This document shows, piece by piece, positions 50,739 through 58,450 of a DNA stretch of 64,000 bases. Numbering within the stretch: position 1 is the first letter of the stretch; every line of letters starts with the position of its first letter. The position numbers and the translations under genes are program-made. This DNA is from Streptomyces tubercidicus. GTDB taxonomy: Bacteria; Actinomycetota; Actinomycetes; Streptomycetales; Streptomycetaceae. Under the pieces are notes generated by a model that saw only the letters and a list, made by a program, of their open reading frames with translations, was not told the DNA's origin and did no database searches. The stretch spans positions 1,054,001 to 1,118,000 of the forward strand of contig NZ_CP114205.1 in assembly GCF_027497495.1 (NCBI RefSeq). Direction: 5' to 3'.

Positions 50739-50868
50739 AGGGGGGTTACCGCCTTCGTGAGGGGGTGCAGGTCCATGGCACCGGCCGTCGAGGGGTGCGG
50801 GGAACGACAGGCAGCCACCCGGGGGCCGCGGTCGGACCCCGTACCGACCTACCGCCGAGATCTGACGG

Positions 50869-50896
50869 ATGGTCAGCGACCTGAATCGCTGACCAT
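50869..50896. promoter_or_regulatory. 11-bp inverted repeat in the 50739-50986 gap
   Basis: ATGGTCAGCGA-CCTGAA-TCGCTGACCAT is a perfect 11-bp inverted repeat 130 bases upstream of the secreted-protein gene and 90 bases downstream of the ArsR-like gene. It could be an operator for the former or a terminator for the latter; there is no T-run. Nothing else is evident in this gap. Confidence 0.5.
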
Positions 50897-50986
50897 TGAG
50901 GCACGCACCCCTGAAGAGAGCAAGGCAGAACCTCATGATTTTCGGCGCCCCCGCCCCGTCCGCACACCCCGGCCGGCACACCCCCC

Positions 50987-51976
50987 TCACCCGTCACACT
51001 GCGCCGCCACCAAGCCCTCACCGGCCCCGGTCCGGAAATAGAGCACCGACCGCCCGACCCGGCGCCGGCCGACCAGCCGGGCATCGAAGAGCACCCTGAG
51101 GTGCCGGCCGACCGACCCCAGGCCCTGGCCGGTCAGCGCCACGAGCTGGGTGGTGCTCTTGGGAGTGCCGAGCAGGACGAGTACGCCCGCCCGCGCGGGG
51201 CCCAGCAAGGCACCCAGCGCCTCGGGCACCGCCACCCCGCCGGTCCCGGCCAGCACACCCGAGCACGGATACACCACGGCGGACCGTTGCCCGTCCGGGG
51301 CCGGCCGGACCTCCCACGAGACCCAGCTCTGACGCGCTGTGACGGGGACGAACAGCAGCTGTGCCCCGGCGAGTTCGCGCGGCGGATGGTCGTCCGCCGT
51401 GATCTGCAGCCGGTTCGCGCCGAGCCAGCGCATCCCGGGGCGCATCCCGTCCAGCGCCGCGGCCCAGCCACCCCGGCTCAACTGCGCGCTACGGGTGAGC
51501 ACATCCGCCTCCAGGACCCGCCGGTGCCGTGGCCAGTACGGCAGCACCGCTTCCTGCCACACCCACTCCAGAAGGCCGGCGGTGCGCTCGGGCAGGTCGT
51601 CGGCGCGGCGCAGCGGGCCGGGGAGCGGCCGACCCGCCAGGGAAACGGCCAGATCGGCGCGGGCGGTAGCGGGGGAGGTCGCCCGGACGGACGCCAACTC
51701 GTCGGTGAAGGAAGGCGGTTCCACGGCCGGGGTGGGAGTCAGGAAGGTCGCGTTCCAGCGGTGTCCCAGAGCGGCCCGGACCAGCGCGGCGGTGACCGGG
51801 TCAGCGGCCAGCCGCCCGCGATAGGCGGCCCCATGGCGCGCGAGCCAGACACGCTCCCCCGGATGCGCGGCCGAGCCCCGGTGCAGGGTCTTCAGCGCGG
51901 CGATGGTCTCGGCCAGCGAGGAGATCACAAAGCGGCTGCCGGCGAGAGTGTCCGCGCTGACTTCCCACCAGCCCAT
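50987..51976 (-). CDS. ArsR-like winged-helix regulator
   Basis: A 329-aa regulator of the actinobacterial type with a long N-terminal part (MGWWEVSADTLAGSRFVIS, SLAETIAALKTLHRG) and a C-terminal ArsR-like winged helix (about 265-320: LLGTPKSTTQLVALTGQGLGS, VGRHLRVLFDARLVGRRRVG). ATG 51976 gives the usual MGWW start. Divergent from an MFS exporter gene, so it probably represses that gene in response to an exported compound. No metal-binding cysteine pair is seen, so a metal ligand is unlikely. Confidence 0.9.
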   Translation of the reverse strand: MGWWEVSADTLAGSRFVISSLAETIAALKTLHRGSAAHPGERVWLARHGAAYRGRLAADPVTAALVRAALGHRWNATFLTPTPAVEPPSFTDELASVRATSPATARADLAVSLAGRPLPGPLRRADDLPERTAGLLEWVWQEAVLPYWPRHRRVLEADVLTRSAQLSRGGWAAALDGMRPGMRWLGANRLQITADDHPPRELAGAQLLFVPVTARQSWVSWEVRPAPDGQRSAVVYPCSGVLAGTGGVAVPEALGALLGPARAGVLVLLGTPKSTTQLVALTGQGLGSVGRHLRVLFDARLVGRRRVGRSVLYFRTGAGEGLVAAQCDG

Positions 51977-52094
51977 CGCCGCCCCCGCTCCCCGTCCTCG
52001 CCGCCCCACCGTGACGTCCCCGTGGTTCGCCGTGGTTTCGCCGACCCGCGAAACAGTAACGCCCCATCGGCTCCGCCCCCGAGACTCCGGGACC

Positions 52095-53447
52095 GTGCGT
52101 ACCTACCGACAGCTCTTCCGTACAGCGGAGTTCACCCCCTTCTTCCTGACCTCCGCGCTCCAGATGGGGGCGCAGACGACGAGCGGACTCGCCCTGGGCC
52201 ACCAGATCTACGCCGCGACCGGCTCCCCGCTGCTCTCCGCCCTCGCCATGTTCGGCCCGGCCCTCGCCCAGGTGATCGGCGCGGCGACCCTGCTCTCGGC
52301 GGCCGACCGGATACCGCCGCGCGCCGCACTGACCGGCCTGGCCCTGCTCCTCGGCCTGGGCACCGCCGTCCAGGCCCTCCCCGCACTGCCCGTGTGGGCG
52401 GTGTTCGCCGTCCTCCTGGCGCTCGGCCCGGTCTCGTCGCTGGGCGGCGGAGTGCGCTACGGGCTGCTCCACGAGATCCTCGCGCGCGAGGGTTATCTAC
52501 TGGGCCGCTCGGTGCTCAATATGTCCGCGGGCCTGTTGCAGATCTGCGGGTTCGCGGCCGGTGGTGTGCTCGTGACCGTCCTCTCGGCGCGCGGCGCCCT
52601 GCTCGTCGGTGCCGCGCTGTACGCCGCCGCCGCGGCCGTCACCCGGTGCGGTCTGGGCCGGCGGCCGCCGCGCGCAGCGGGCCGTCCCTCGGTGGCCGAC
52701 ACCTGGCGCGACAACGCCCGACTGTGGTCCGCCGCTCCCCGCCGCACCGTCTATCTCGCCCTGTGGGTGCCCAACGGGCTGATCGTCGGCTGTGAGTCGC
52801 TCTATGTGCCCTACGCGCCCCGGCATGCGGGCCTCCTCTTCGCCTGTGGTGCCCTCGGCATGCTGGTCGGGGACATCCTGATCGGCCGCTGCGTTCCCGG
52901 GCGGTGGCGGCCACGGCTCTGCGTCCCGCTGTGTCTGCTGCTCGCCGTGCCCTATCTGCTGTTCGCCGTACGCCCGGCGCTCCCCCTCGCGGTGGCCACC
53001 GTGCTGCTCGCCACCCTCGGCTATGCGGCGAACCTCCCCCTGCAAGAACGCCTGATGGCACTCACCCCGGCCGAACTGAGCGGCCACGCCCTGGGGTTGC
53101 ACTCCTCCGGCATGCTGACCCTGCAAGGTCTCGGCGCCGCGCTCGCGGGCGCGGTCGCGGAGCGGACCTCGCCCACGACCGCGATGGCGGCGATGGCGGC
53201 CGCGTCGGTCGTGGTCACGGTGGCCCTGGCGCCCGGTCTGCGGCCGCTGGTGCCGGAACGCCCGTCGGTGTCGGAATGCCCGTCGGTGCCGGAACGCCCG
53301 TCGGTGCCGGAACGCCCACCGGCGCAGGACGGCGGCGACACCGGCGGCGGGACCGCCCCCGGCACCGCCCCCGCCAGAAAACCAACCCGGAAACTCACCC
53401 CAGCGCAGCGGGAATTACCCCCTGTGCGGCCCTCCGCAGGGGCCTGA
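52095..53447 (+). CDS. MFS transporter
   Basis: A 450-aa major facilitator with about ten to twelve helices (FFLTSALQMGAQTTSGLALG, LGGGVRYGLLHEILAREG, LLIGRCVPGRWRP loop). The GTG start at 52095 gives VRTYRQLFRTAEF, the common N terminus of this group. The cytoplasmic tail carries a Ser-Val-Pro-Glu-Arg-Pro repeat from an 18-bp DNA repeat. Divergent from the ArsR-like regulator; the pair resembles resistance or export modules. Substrate unknown. Confidence 0.9.
   Translation: MRTYRQLFRTAEFTPFFLTSALQMGAQTTSGLALGHQIYAATGSPLLSALAMFGPALAQVIGAATLLSAADRIPPRAALTGLALLLGLGTAVQALPALPVWAVFAVLLALGPVSSLGGGVRYGLLHEILAREGYLLGRSVLNMSAGLLQICGFAAGGVLVTVLSARGALLVGAALYAAAAAVTRCGLGRRPPRAAGRPSVADTWRDNARLWSAAPRRTVYLALWVPNGLIVGCESLYVPYAPRHAGLLFACGALGMLVGDILIGRCVPGRWRPRLCVPLCLLLAVPYLLFAVRPALPLAVATVLLATLGYAANLPLQERLMALTPAELSGHALGLHSSGMLTLQGLGAALAGAVAERTSPTTAMAAMAAASVVVTVALAPGLRPLVPERPSVSECPSVPERPSVPERPPAQDGGDTGGGTAPGTAPARKPTRKLTPAQRELPPVRPSAGA
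53250..53321 (+). repeat. 18-bp tandem repeat, four copies, in MFS tail
   Basis: Four consecutive 18-bp units of the form GTGCCGGAACGCCCGTCG, with a few substitutions, encode VPERPS repeats in the C-terminal tail of the transporter. Length variation would stay in frame. Confidence 0.9.
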
Positions 53448-53595
53448 GCGCCGCGCCTCCCCAGGACATGGCCGGACCCCTCGCCCTCCGCGCCCCAGCC
53501 CCGCACACAGCCGGTGACAGTATCCGCACATCCCCCCTGATCTGGGCTTTTGTGCCCTCCGAACCTACGATCGCCGGACAGGAAAGGGGGACCGG

Positions 53596-54336
53596 ATGGA
53601 CCGGAACATCCGCACCGTGGACGACGTACTCAGGCTGCTGGATGGCCTGTTCGTGCCGGAGGCCGACCGGTGGACGAGTGGGGCGGCCTCGTGGTGGGAC
53701 GGCTTCTACGCGGACCGCGGCAGGGCGGTGCCGTTCTTCGTGGCCAAGCCGGACGAGAACCTCGTCTCGTACCTCGAACGCGGGCTGATCGCCCCGGGCC
53801 GGGCGCTCGATCTGGGCTGCGGGCCGGGCCGCAATGCGCTCCATCTCGCCTCGCTGGGCTTCGAGGTGGACGCCGTCGACCTCTCCCCGGCGGCCATTGC
53901 CTGGGCCGGGGAGCGCGCCCGAGAGGCGGGCGCCGAGATCCGTTTCCACTGCGGCGACGCGTTCGTCCTGGCGGCCGGGACCGAACTCGGCGGCCCGTAC
54001 GACCTGATCCATGACTCGGGCTGCTTCCACCATCTGCCGCCGCACCGCCGCATCAGCTACCTCGCCCTGCTCGACCGGGCACTCGCCCCCGGCGGCCATC
54101 TCGCGCTCACCTGCTTCGCGGCGGGCGAGATGGGCTCCGAACTCCCCGACGGCGACTTCTACCGCCAGTCGCGCCTGCACGGCGGCCTCGCCTACACCCC
54201 CGAATCGCTGCGCTGGATCTTCTCCGACCTGACGGAGATCGAACTGCGCCGGATGCACGACGAGCCGCCGGAGTCCCCGTACTTCGGCGAACCCTTCCTC
54301 TGGACGGCCCTGTTCCGGCGCGACGCCCGGCCCTGA
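53596..54336 (+). CDS. SAM-dependent class I methyltransferase
   Basis: A 246-aa methyltransferase. ALDLGCGPGRNALHLASLGF is motif I, VDAVDLSPAAI motif II, YDLIHDSGCFHHLPPHRR the motif IV region and LALTCFAAGEMG follows. The pattern resembles the TehB/thiopurine-methyltransferase-like group. AAAGGGGGA precedes the ATG. It stands alone, so its substrate is open. Confidence 0.9.
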   Translation: MDRNIRTVDDVLRLLDGLFVPEADRWTSGAASWWDGFYADRGRAVPFFVAKPDENLVSYLERGLIAPGRALDLGCGPGRNALHLASLGFEVDAVDLSPAAIAWAGERAREAGAEIRFHCGDAFVLAAGTELGGPYDLIHDSGCFHHLPPHRRISYLALLDRALAPGGHLALTCFAAGEMGSELPDGDFYRQSRLHGGLAYTPESLRWIFSDLTEIELRRMHDEPPESPYFGEPFLWTALFRRDARP

Positions 54337-54354
54337 AGTCCAGGGAGCGTGGCC

Positions 54355-54432
54355 GGGCCTCGGAGCCCCGTCGGCCCTCGGAGCCCCGGACCCCGGAGCC
54401 CGGCCCTCGGAGCCCGGCCCTCGGAGCCCCCG
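54355..54432. repeat. Imperfect tandem repeat of GGCCCTCGGAGCCC
   Basis: About five imperfect copies of a 14-16-bp unit fill the space between the convergent methyltransferase and LysR genes. Each contains CTCGGAG and neighbouring GGGC/GCCC, so the array may form weak hairpins and act as a terminator. Confidence 0.7.
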
Positions 54433-54437
54433 AGTGC

Positions 54438-55394
54438 TCAGCCGCTGCGGCTGGGCAGGGGCTGTCCGACCGCCGGTCCGGCCGTACAGGAGGCGGTGTG
54501 CGCCAGATGACCGGCGGCCGAGTCCGCCAGGGTGCGCAGCGCCGGGTGCCAGAGACGGTTCTGCGGGCCGGTCAGGACGAGGCGGCGCGAGGTGTCCGGC
54601 TTCAGCGGGAGCAGGACCAGGTCGGCGGGGATCAGCGAGCGGGAGACCTCGGACAGGACGGTCACGCCGATACCGGCCTGCACCATGCTGATCAGTGTCG
54701 CCAGGTCCCGTACCCGGTGCGTGGGGGAAAAGCGCAGCCCGGCCAGGCGATGGATCGTACGGACCCTGGCCTCGCAACCGTTGGGCGATATCAGGAACGG
54801 GTCGTCCTCCAGGTCACGGAGGTCGATAGCGGGCTCTTCCGCGAGCGGGTGGTCCCGGGGCAGCAGGGCCCGGTACCCGTCCGTGGCGAGCTGGACGCCG
54901 GGGTGGGGGTAGCTCCCGGCGGTGGCCGGAGGAGGGTCGATCAGGACGGCGGCATCGGCGGTCCCGTCCTCCAGCCAGGCCGAGACCTCAGAGCTGTCGC
55001 CCTCGAAGACCCTTACGGTGACCAGCGGCTGATCCTCACGCCAGTGACGGAGCAGGCCGGGCACCAGCCCCTGACAGACCGTTGGTGTGGCGGCCAGCCG
55101 CACGGTGCCGGTCATGGTCCCGGTGGCCTCGGCCGCGAGCTGCTCCACCGACCGGACCGCCGACAGCGCCATACGGGCATGCGGCAGGACCCGCTCACCG
55201 AGCACGGTCGTCCGCACCGGGTGGGCACGGATCAGCAGCGGGGCGGCCAACTCCCGTTCCAGGGAGGCGACGGCGTGCGACACCGCCGACTGGCTCATGC
55301 CCAGCTCGGCGGCTGCCGCGCTGAACCCGCCCGCGTCGACGACGGCGAGAAAGGCCCTCAGCTGGGGCAGATTCAGGGTCGTACGGCGGGTCAT
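54438..55394 (-). CDS. LysR family transcriptional regulator
   Basis: A 318-aa LysR regulator. Helix-turn-helix: LPQLRAFLAVVDAGGFSAAA, AELGMSQSAVSHAVASLERE (about 8-50). The inducer-binding domain follows (VRLAATPTVCQGLVPGLLR, FEGDSSEVSAWLEDGTADAA). Divergent from a tautomerase gene with a 118-bp interval containing CATATCCCTATGACAGC-type AT-richer sequence, probably the control region. It likely regulates the tautomerase gene and itself. Confidence 0.93.
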   Translation of the reverse strand: MTRRTTLNLPQLRAFLAVVDAGGFSAAAAELGMSQSAVSHAVASLERELAAPLLIRAHPVRTTVLGERVLPHARMALSAVRSVEQLAAEATGTMTGTVRLAATPTVCQGLVPGLLRHWREDQPLVTVRVFEGDSSEVSAWLEDGTADAAVLIDPPPATAGSYPHPGVQLATDGYRALLPRDHPLAEEPAIDLRDLEDDPFLISPNGCEARVRTIHRLAGLRFSPTHRVRDLATLISMVQAGIGVTVLSEVSRSLIPADLVLLPLKPDTSRRLVLTGPQNRLWHPALRTLADSAAGHLAHTASCTAGPAVGQPLPSRSG

Positions 55395-55512
55395 GCGGCG
55401 GCCTCATATCCCTATGACAGCTATGCGTTGGATCTATGATGCCGGGTCGGTGACGCTTGCTCCGTGCCGCCGGTTCCGGCGGCGACACCCCGAGCAGGTA
55501 CCGAGGAGAGCC

Positions 55513-55947
55513 ATGCCATACTTCCGGGTCACCGTCCCCGACCCCGACCTCCCCACCGACATCCAGCGCGCCCTTGCCGAGGGGCTGACGCGGCTGGCGG
55601 TCACCGTGCTGCACAAGGACCGCGCACGCACCATCGTCCACCTCAGCCTGGTTCCGCCGGGCCGCTACTACGTCGACGGCACACCGCTGACCGGCGGCCG
55701 TGACGCGCATGTGGAGGCCACTCTCACCGCGGGCACCAACAGTGCCGCGGAGAAGGCCGCCTTCATCGCCGCGGCCGATGAGCTGCTCTCGGACCTCCTC
55801 GGCCCCCTCCCCCGGTCCGGCGTCGCCCTGCACGAACTGCACCCGGAGAGCTACGGCTACAACGGAGTGACCCAGTTCGACTACTACCGGCGGGCCGTGG
55901 ACGCACCGCACACCCCTGCCACCACGGCCGCTCCCGCCGCCCGCTGA
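55513..55947 (+). CDS. Tautomerase/MIF-superfamily protein
   Basis: A 144-aa protein starting MPYFRVTVPD. After removal of Met the catalytic Pro1 would be exposed, as in 4-oxalocrotonate tautomerases. The body (LAEGLTRLAVTVLHKDRART, IVHLSLVPPGRYYVDG, GTNSAAEKAAFIAAADELL) fits the longer tautomerase_2/phenylpyruvate-type group. Preceded by GAGGAG. Divergent from a LysR regulator. Substrate unknown. Confidence 0.85.
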   Translation: MPYFRVTVPDPDLPTDIQRALAEGLTRLAVTVLHKDRARTIVHLSLVPPGRYYVDGTPLTGGRDAHVEATLTAGTNSAAEKAAFIAAADELLSDLLGPLPRSGVALHELHPESYGYNGVTQFDYYRRAVDAPHTPATTAAPAAR

Positions 55948-55983
55948 GTCCCTGACCGGCGCCTCGACCCCTGCCCGCCCCGT

Positions 55984-56262
55984 CTACTCGACGGCGCCCC
56001 AGGGTCCACCGTGCTCGACATCCTTCACGCAGCCGCAGCGCGAGCAGACGGAGATGGACCGGCCGTCCGAGTCCCGCTGTCCCCACATCGTGGCGTGACA
56101 CTGCGGGCATCCCGTGGTCACGATGCCGCGCGGGCCGAGCGGTGGCGGGTCGGGGGTGGCAGCCACATAAGCGATGATCTGTTCCCGGTCGCGCGCACTG
56201 TCACCTGCCATACGCAGCAGATTCGCCAGCCGCGTGCGCGCTTCGTCGGCGAATGTCCCCAT
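55984..56262 (-). CDS. Small zinc-ribbon protein
   Basis: A 92-aa protein: a helical N terminus (GTFADEARTRLANLLRMAGD) then a C-terminal zinc ribbon with GCPQCHATMWG and CSRCGCV, giving two CxxC knuckles. There is no catalytic motif. Convergent with the tautomerase gene. Possibly an anti-sigma or nucleic-acid-binding accessory protein; unknown. Confidence 0.75.
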   Translation of the reverse strand: MGTFADEARTRLANLLRMAGDSARDREQIIAYVAATPDPPPLGPRGIVTTGCPQCHATMWGQRDSDGRSISVCSRCGCVKDVEHGGPWGAVE

Positions 56263-56407
56263 AGGCGGAGAGTAGCGGGGGCGGCGGCCGGAAACAGGCG
56301 ATAGGCATCGGTCCGTCCTTCCGGATGACACGGGACGGGGAGGATGGGGATGAGGGCCGGCGGCCGCGGTGTGTGGCACCGTCTCAGCCGCGGTGTGTGG
56401 CACCGTC

Positions 56408-57109
56408 TCAGCCGCGGAGCAGCAGTCCGACCGCCAGCGCCGAGATCACCACGGCGGAGAGCAGCGCGGTGACGACCCGCCCCCGTGGGCCGGTCAGCGT
56501 CCTGCCCAGTACGGCTCCGCCCGCGGCCAGGAACAGCTGCCAGCTCACGGAGGCGGTGATCACGGCCGCCACGAAGGCGGCGGATCCGGCGGCCCCGGCC
56601 CCCGGGGTCCCCGCACCGCCGGCCAGCACCAGCGCGGAGAAGTAGAGGACTGCCCAGGGGTTGATCAAGGTCAGCCCCAGGAAGGCGAGATAGGCCCGGC
56701 CGGGGCGTCCCAGCACGTCCCGGTCTCCCCGGTCTCCCCGGTCTCCCCGGTCTCCCCGACCACGTTGGCGCAGTGCCCGTACAGCGGTCCGGATCGCCAT
56801 GCCGAGCAGGATGACGGCCGCGAGCGAGCGCAGCGGCCCCGCGGCCGGGGCGACCGCACGGGAGAGGGCGGCGCCACCGACGACCGCGGCCAGTGCGTAG
56901 AGGCCGTCGGCGGTGGCCACCCCGAGCGCCGCCGAGGCACCGACCCGGAACGACGTCCGGGCGGTTACGCTCACCAGCAGCACGGCCAGCGCACCGACGG
57001 GAACGGCCAGCGCATAGCCCGCCCACAGGCCCGGCAAAAAGGCATCGGTCAGGATCTCGGTCACGCCATGCGCAGTCATGCCGTCCGCAGTCACGTCGTC
57101 CGCAGTCAT
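56408..57109 (-). CDS. LysE family exporter
   Basis: A 233-aa membrane protein of the LysE/RhtB group: GLWAGYALAVPVGALAVLLVS at the N terminus, five to six helices, and FLGLTLINPWAVLYFSALVL, the conserved NP region. A cytoplasmic loop carries (Gly-Asp-Arg) repeats. The start is uncertain because a 15-bp repeat at the 5' end supplies several starts (GTG 57133, ATG 57109, ATG 57079, GTG 57067). Divergent from a LysR regulator, the usual LysE/LysG arrangement, so export of an amino acid or a related molecule is likely. Confidence 0.87.
   Translation of the reverse strand: MTADDVTADGMTAHGVTEILTDAFLPGLWAGYALAVPVGALAVLLVSVTARTSFRVGASAALGVATADGLYALAAVVGGAALSRAVAPAAGPLRSLAAVILLGMAIRTAVRALRQRGRGDRGDRGDRGDRDVLGRPGRAYLAFLGLTLINPWAVLYFSALVLAGGAGTPGAGAAGSAAFVAAVITASVSWQLFLAAGGAVLGRTLTGPRGRVVTALLSAVVISALAVGLLLRG
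56722..56757. repeat. 9-bp microsatellite (GGTCTCCCC)x4 in LysE loop
   Basis: Four exact copies of GGTCTCCCC encode Gly-Asp-Arg repeats in the middle loop of the LysE-like exporter. Copy-number change keeps the frame. Confidence 0.92.
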
Positions 57110-57153
57110 GCCGTCCAGCTTCAGGCGGGCCACCTTGTGGGTCCATCGAAAGT

Positions 57154-57165
57154 TTCCGTACGGAA
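57154..57165. promoter_or_regulatory. Palindrome between LysE and LysR genes
   Basis: TTCCGTACGGAA is a perfect 12-bp palindrome, extended imperfectly on both sides (AGTTTCCGTACGGAACT), in the 110-bp divergent interval. It is a good candidate site for the LysR regulator. Confidence 0.5.
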
Positions 57166-57219
57166 CTGTGTGGCGAATACGGACGGTTGGTGCGGAGGCG
57201 GTTCGTCTACGCTCCCCGC

Positions 57220-58143
57220 ATGATCGATCCCCGGCTGCAGACCCTGCGCGTCCTCCATGAGCGGGGCACCGTCACCGCGACCGCCGAGGCGCTGTATCTG
57301 ACCCCGTCGACGGTCTCCCAGCAGCTGCGGCAGCTTTCGGCCCGGCTCGGGCTGGAGCTGCTGGAGCCCTCAGGCCGCAACATACGCCTGACGCCGGCCG
57401 CGTTGGCGCTGGTCGAGCACGCGGATGCGCTGTTCGCACGCTGGGAGGAGGCTCGCGCGGATCTCGCGGGGTACGCGGACGGGGTGGCCGGGCGGCTGCG
57501 GATCACGGGGGTGGCGACGGCGATTGCCGGGGTGATCGCACCGGCGGCGGCGCGGCTGCGTGCGGAGCTGCCGCGGCTGGCGGTGGAGATCGGCGAGGAC
57601 CCGGGCGAGAACCGTTTCGAGCTGCTGCTGGCCGGCCGGGCGGACATCGCGGTGGTGATCCCGGCGCCGGGCGGCCCCCCGCCTGACGATGCGCGCTTCG
57701 TTCAGCAGCCGGTCCTGGAGGAGCCGCAGGATCTGTTGGTGCCGGACGGGCACCGGTTCGCCGGGCGGGCGGCGCAGGGGGTGACGCTGGCGGAGGCGTC
57801 GGCGGAGAGCTGGATCCGGGCCGGCGATCCGGCCGATCAGCATCAGCTGCTGCTGACCGCCTGTGCCACGGCGGGCTTCACCCCGCGGGTGCGCCATGAC
57901 GCGGTGGACTGGTACGCGGTCGCCGCGCTGGTCGCGTACGGCTTCGGCATCGCTCTGGTGCCGAGGCTGGCGCCGGTGCCGGAGCGGTGTCCGGTCGTTC
58001 GGGTGCCGCTGCGCGGGGAGCCGCTGCCGGTACGGCGGTTCCTGGCGGCGGTGCGGCGGGGCAGTGAGCGCCGGCCCCCGATCGCCCGCGGGCTGGCGGC
58101 GCTGCGCGCGGCCGCGGGCGAACGGGAGGCGAAGGGGGTGTGA
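57220..58143 (+). CDS. LysR family regulator of the LysE exporter
   Basis: A 307-aa LysR regulator. Helix-turn-helix: LRVLHERGTVTATAEALYLT, PSTVSQQLRQLSARLGLELL (about 7-50). The effector domain contains RITGVATAIAGVIAPAAARL, GRADIAVVIPAPGG and VAALVAYGFGIALVPRLA. Divergent from the LysE-like gene with a palindrome between; by analogy with LysG it probably activates the exporter when its substrate is abundant. Confidence 0.92.
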   Translation: MIDPRLQTLRVLHERGTVTATAEALYLTPSTVSQQLRQLSARLGLELLEPSGRNIRLTPAALALVEHADALFARWEEARADLAGYADGVAGRLRITGVATAIAGVIAPAAARLRAELPRLAVEIGEDPGENRFELLLAGRADIAVVIPAPGGPPPDDARFVQQPVLEEPQDLLVPDGHRFAGRAAQGVTLAEASAESWIRAGDPADQHQLLLTACATAGFTPRVRHDAVDWYAVAALVAYGFGIALVPRLAPVPERCPVVRVPLRGEPLPVRRFLAAVRRGSERRPPIARGLAALRAAAGEREAKGV

Positions 58144-58152
58144 GCGGGCCGG

Positions 58153-58365
58153 TCAGCGCTGCAGGGCCTGCCAGAACTCGTCGAAGGACATCCGGCCGTC
58201 GCTGTCGGTGTCCTTGGACTTGATGACCGCCTCGGCGACCGGGCCGGTGACGAACGCGTCGCCCATCTCGGCCATCGCGTGCTTGAACTCCTCCGGCGTG
58301 ACCTGGCCGTCGCCGTCCGCGTCGAACCGGTCGAACGCCGCCCTGGCCTTCTCCATGTCTGCCAT
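58153..58365 (-). CDS. CabC-like EF-hand calcium-binding protein
   Basis: A 70-aa protein with two EF-hands: FDRFDADGDGQVTPEEF (canonical DxDxDG loop ending in Glu) and SKDTDSDGRMSFDEFW. Size and sequence match the CabC group of Streptomyces, which buffers calcium and influences spore germination and aerial growth. It ends 9 bases from the convergent LysR gene. No membrane segment. Confidence 0.94.
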   Translation of the reverse strand: MADMEKARAAFDRFDADGDGQVTPEEFKHAMAEMGDAFVTGPVAEAVIKSKDTDSDGRMSFDEFWQALQR

Positions 58366-58450
58366 GCGAGGTGCCCCCTTCGTGGTGGTGCTGCGCAGTA
58401 GTGCGCGGTGGTGATACCTGGTGATCTGACCTGCGTACATTAGCGGACCG

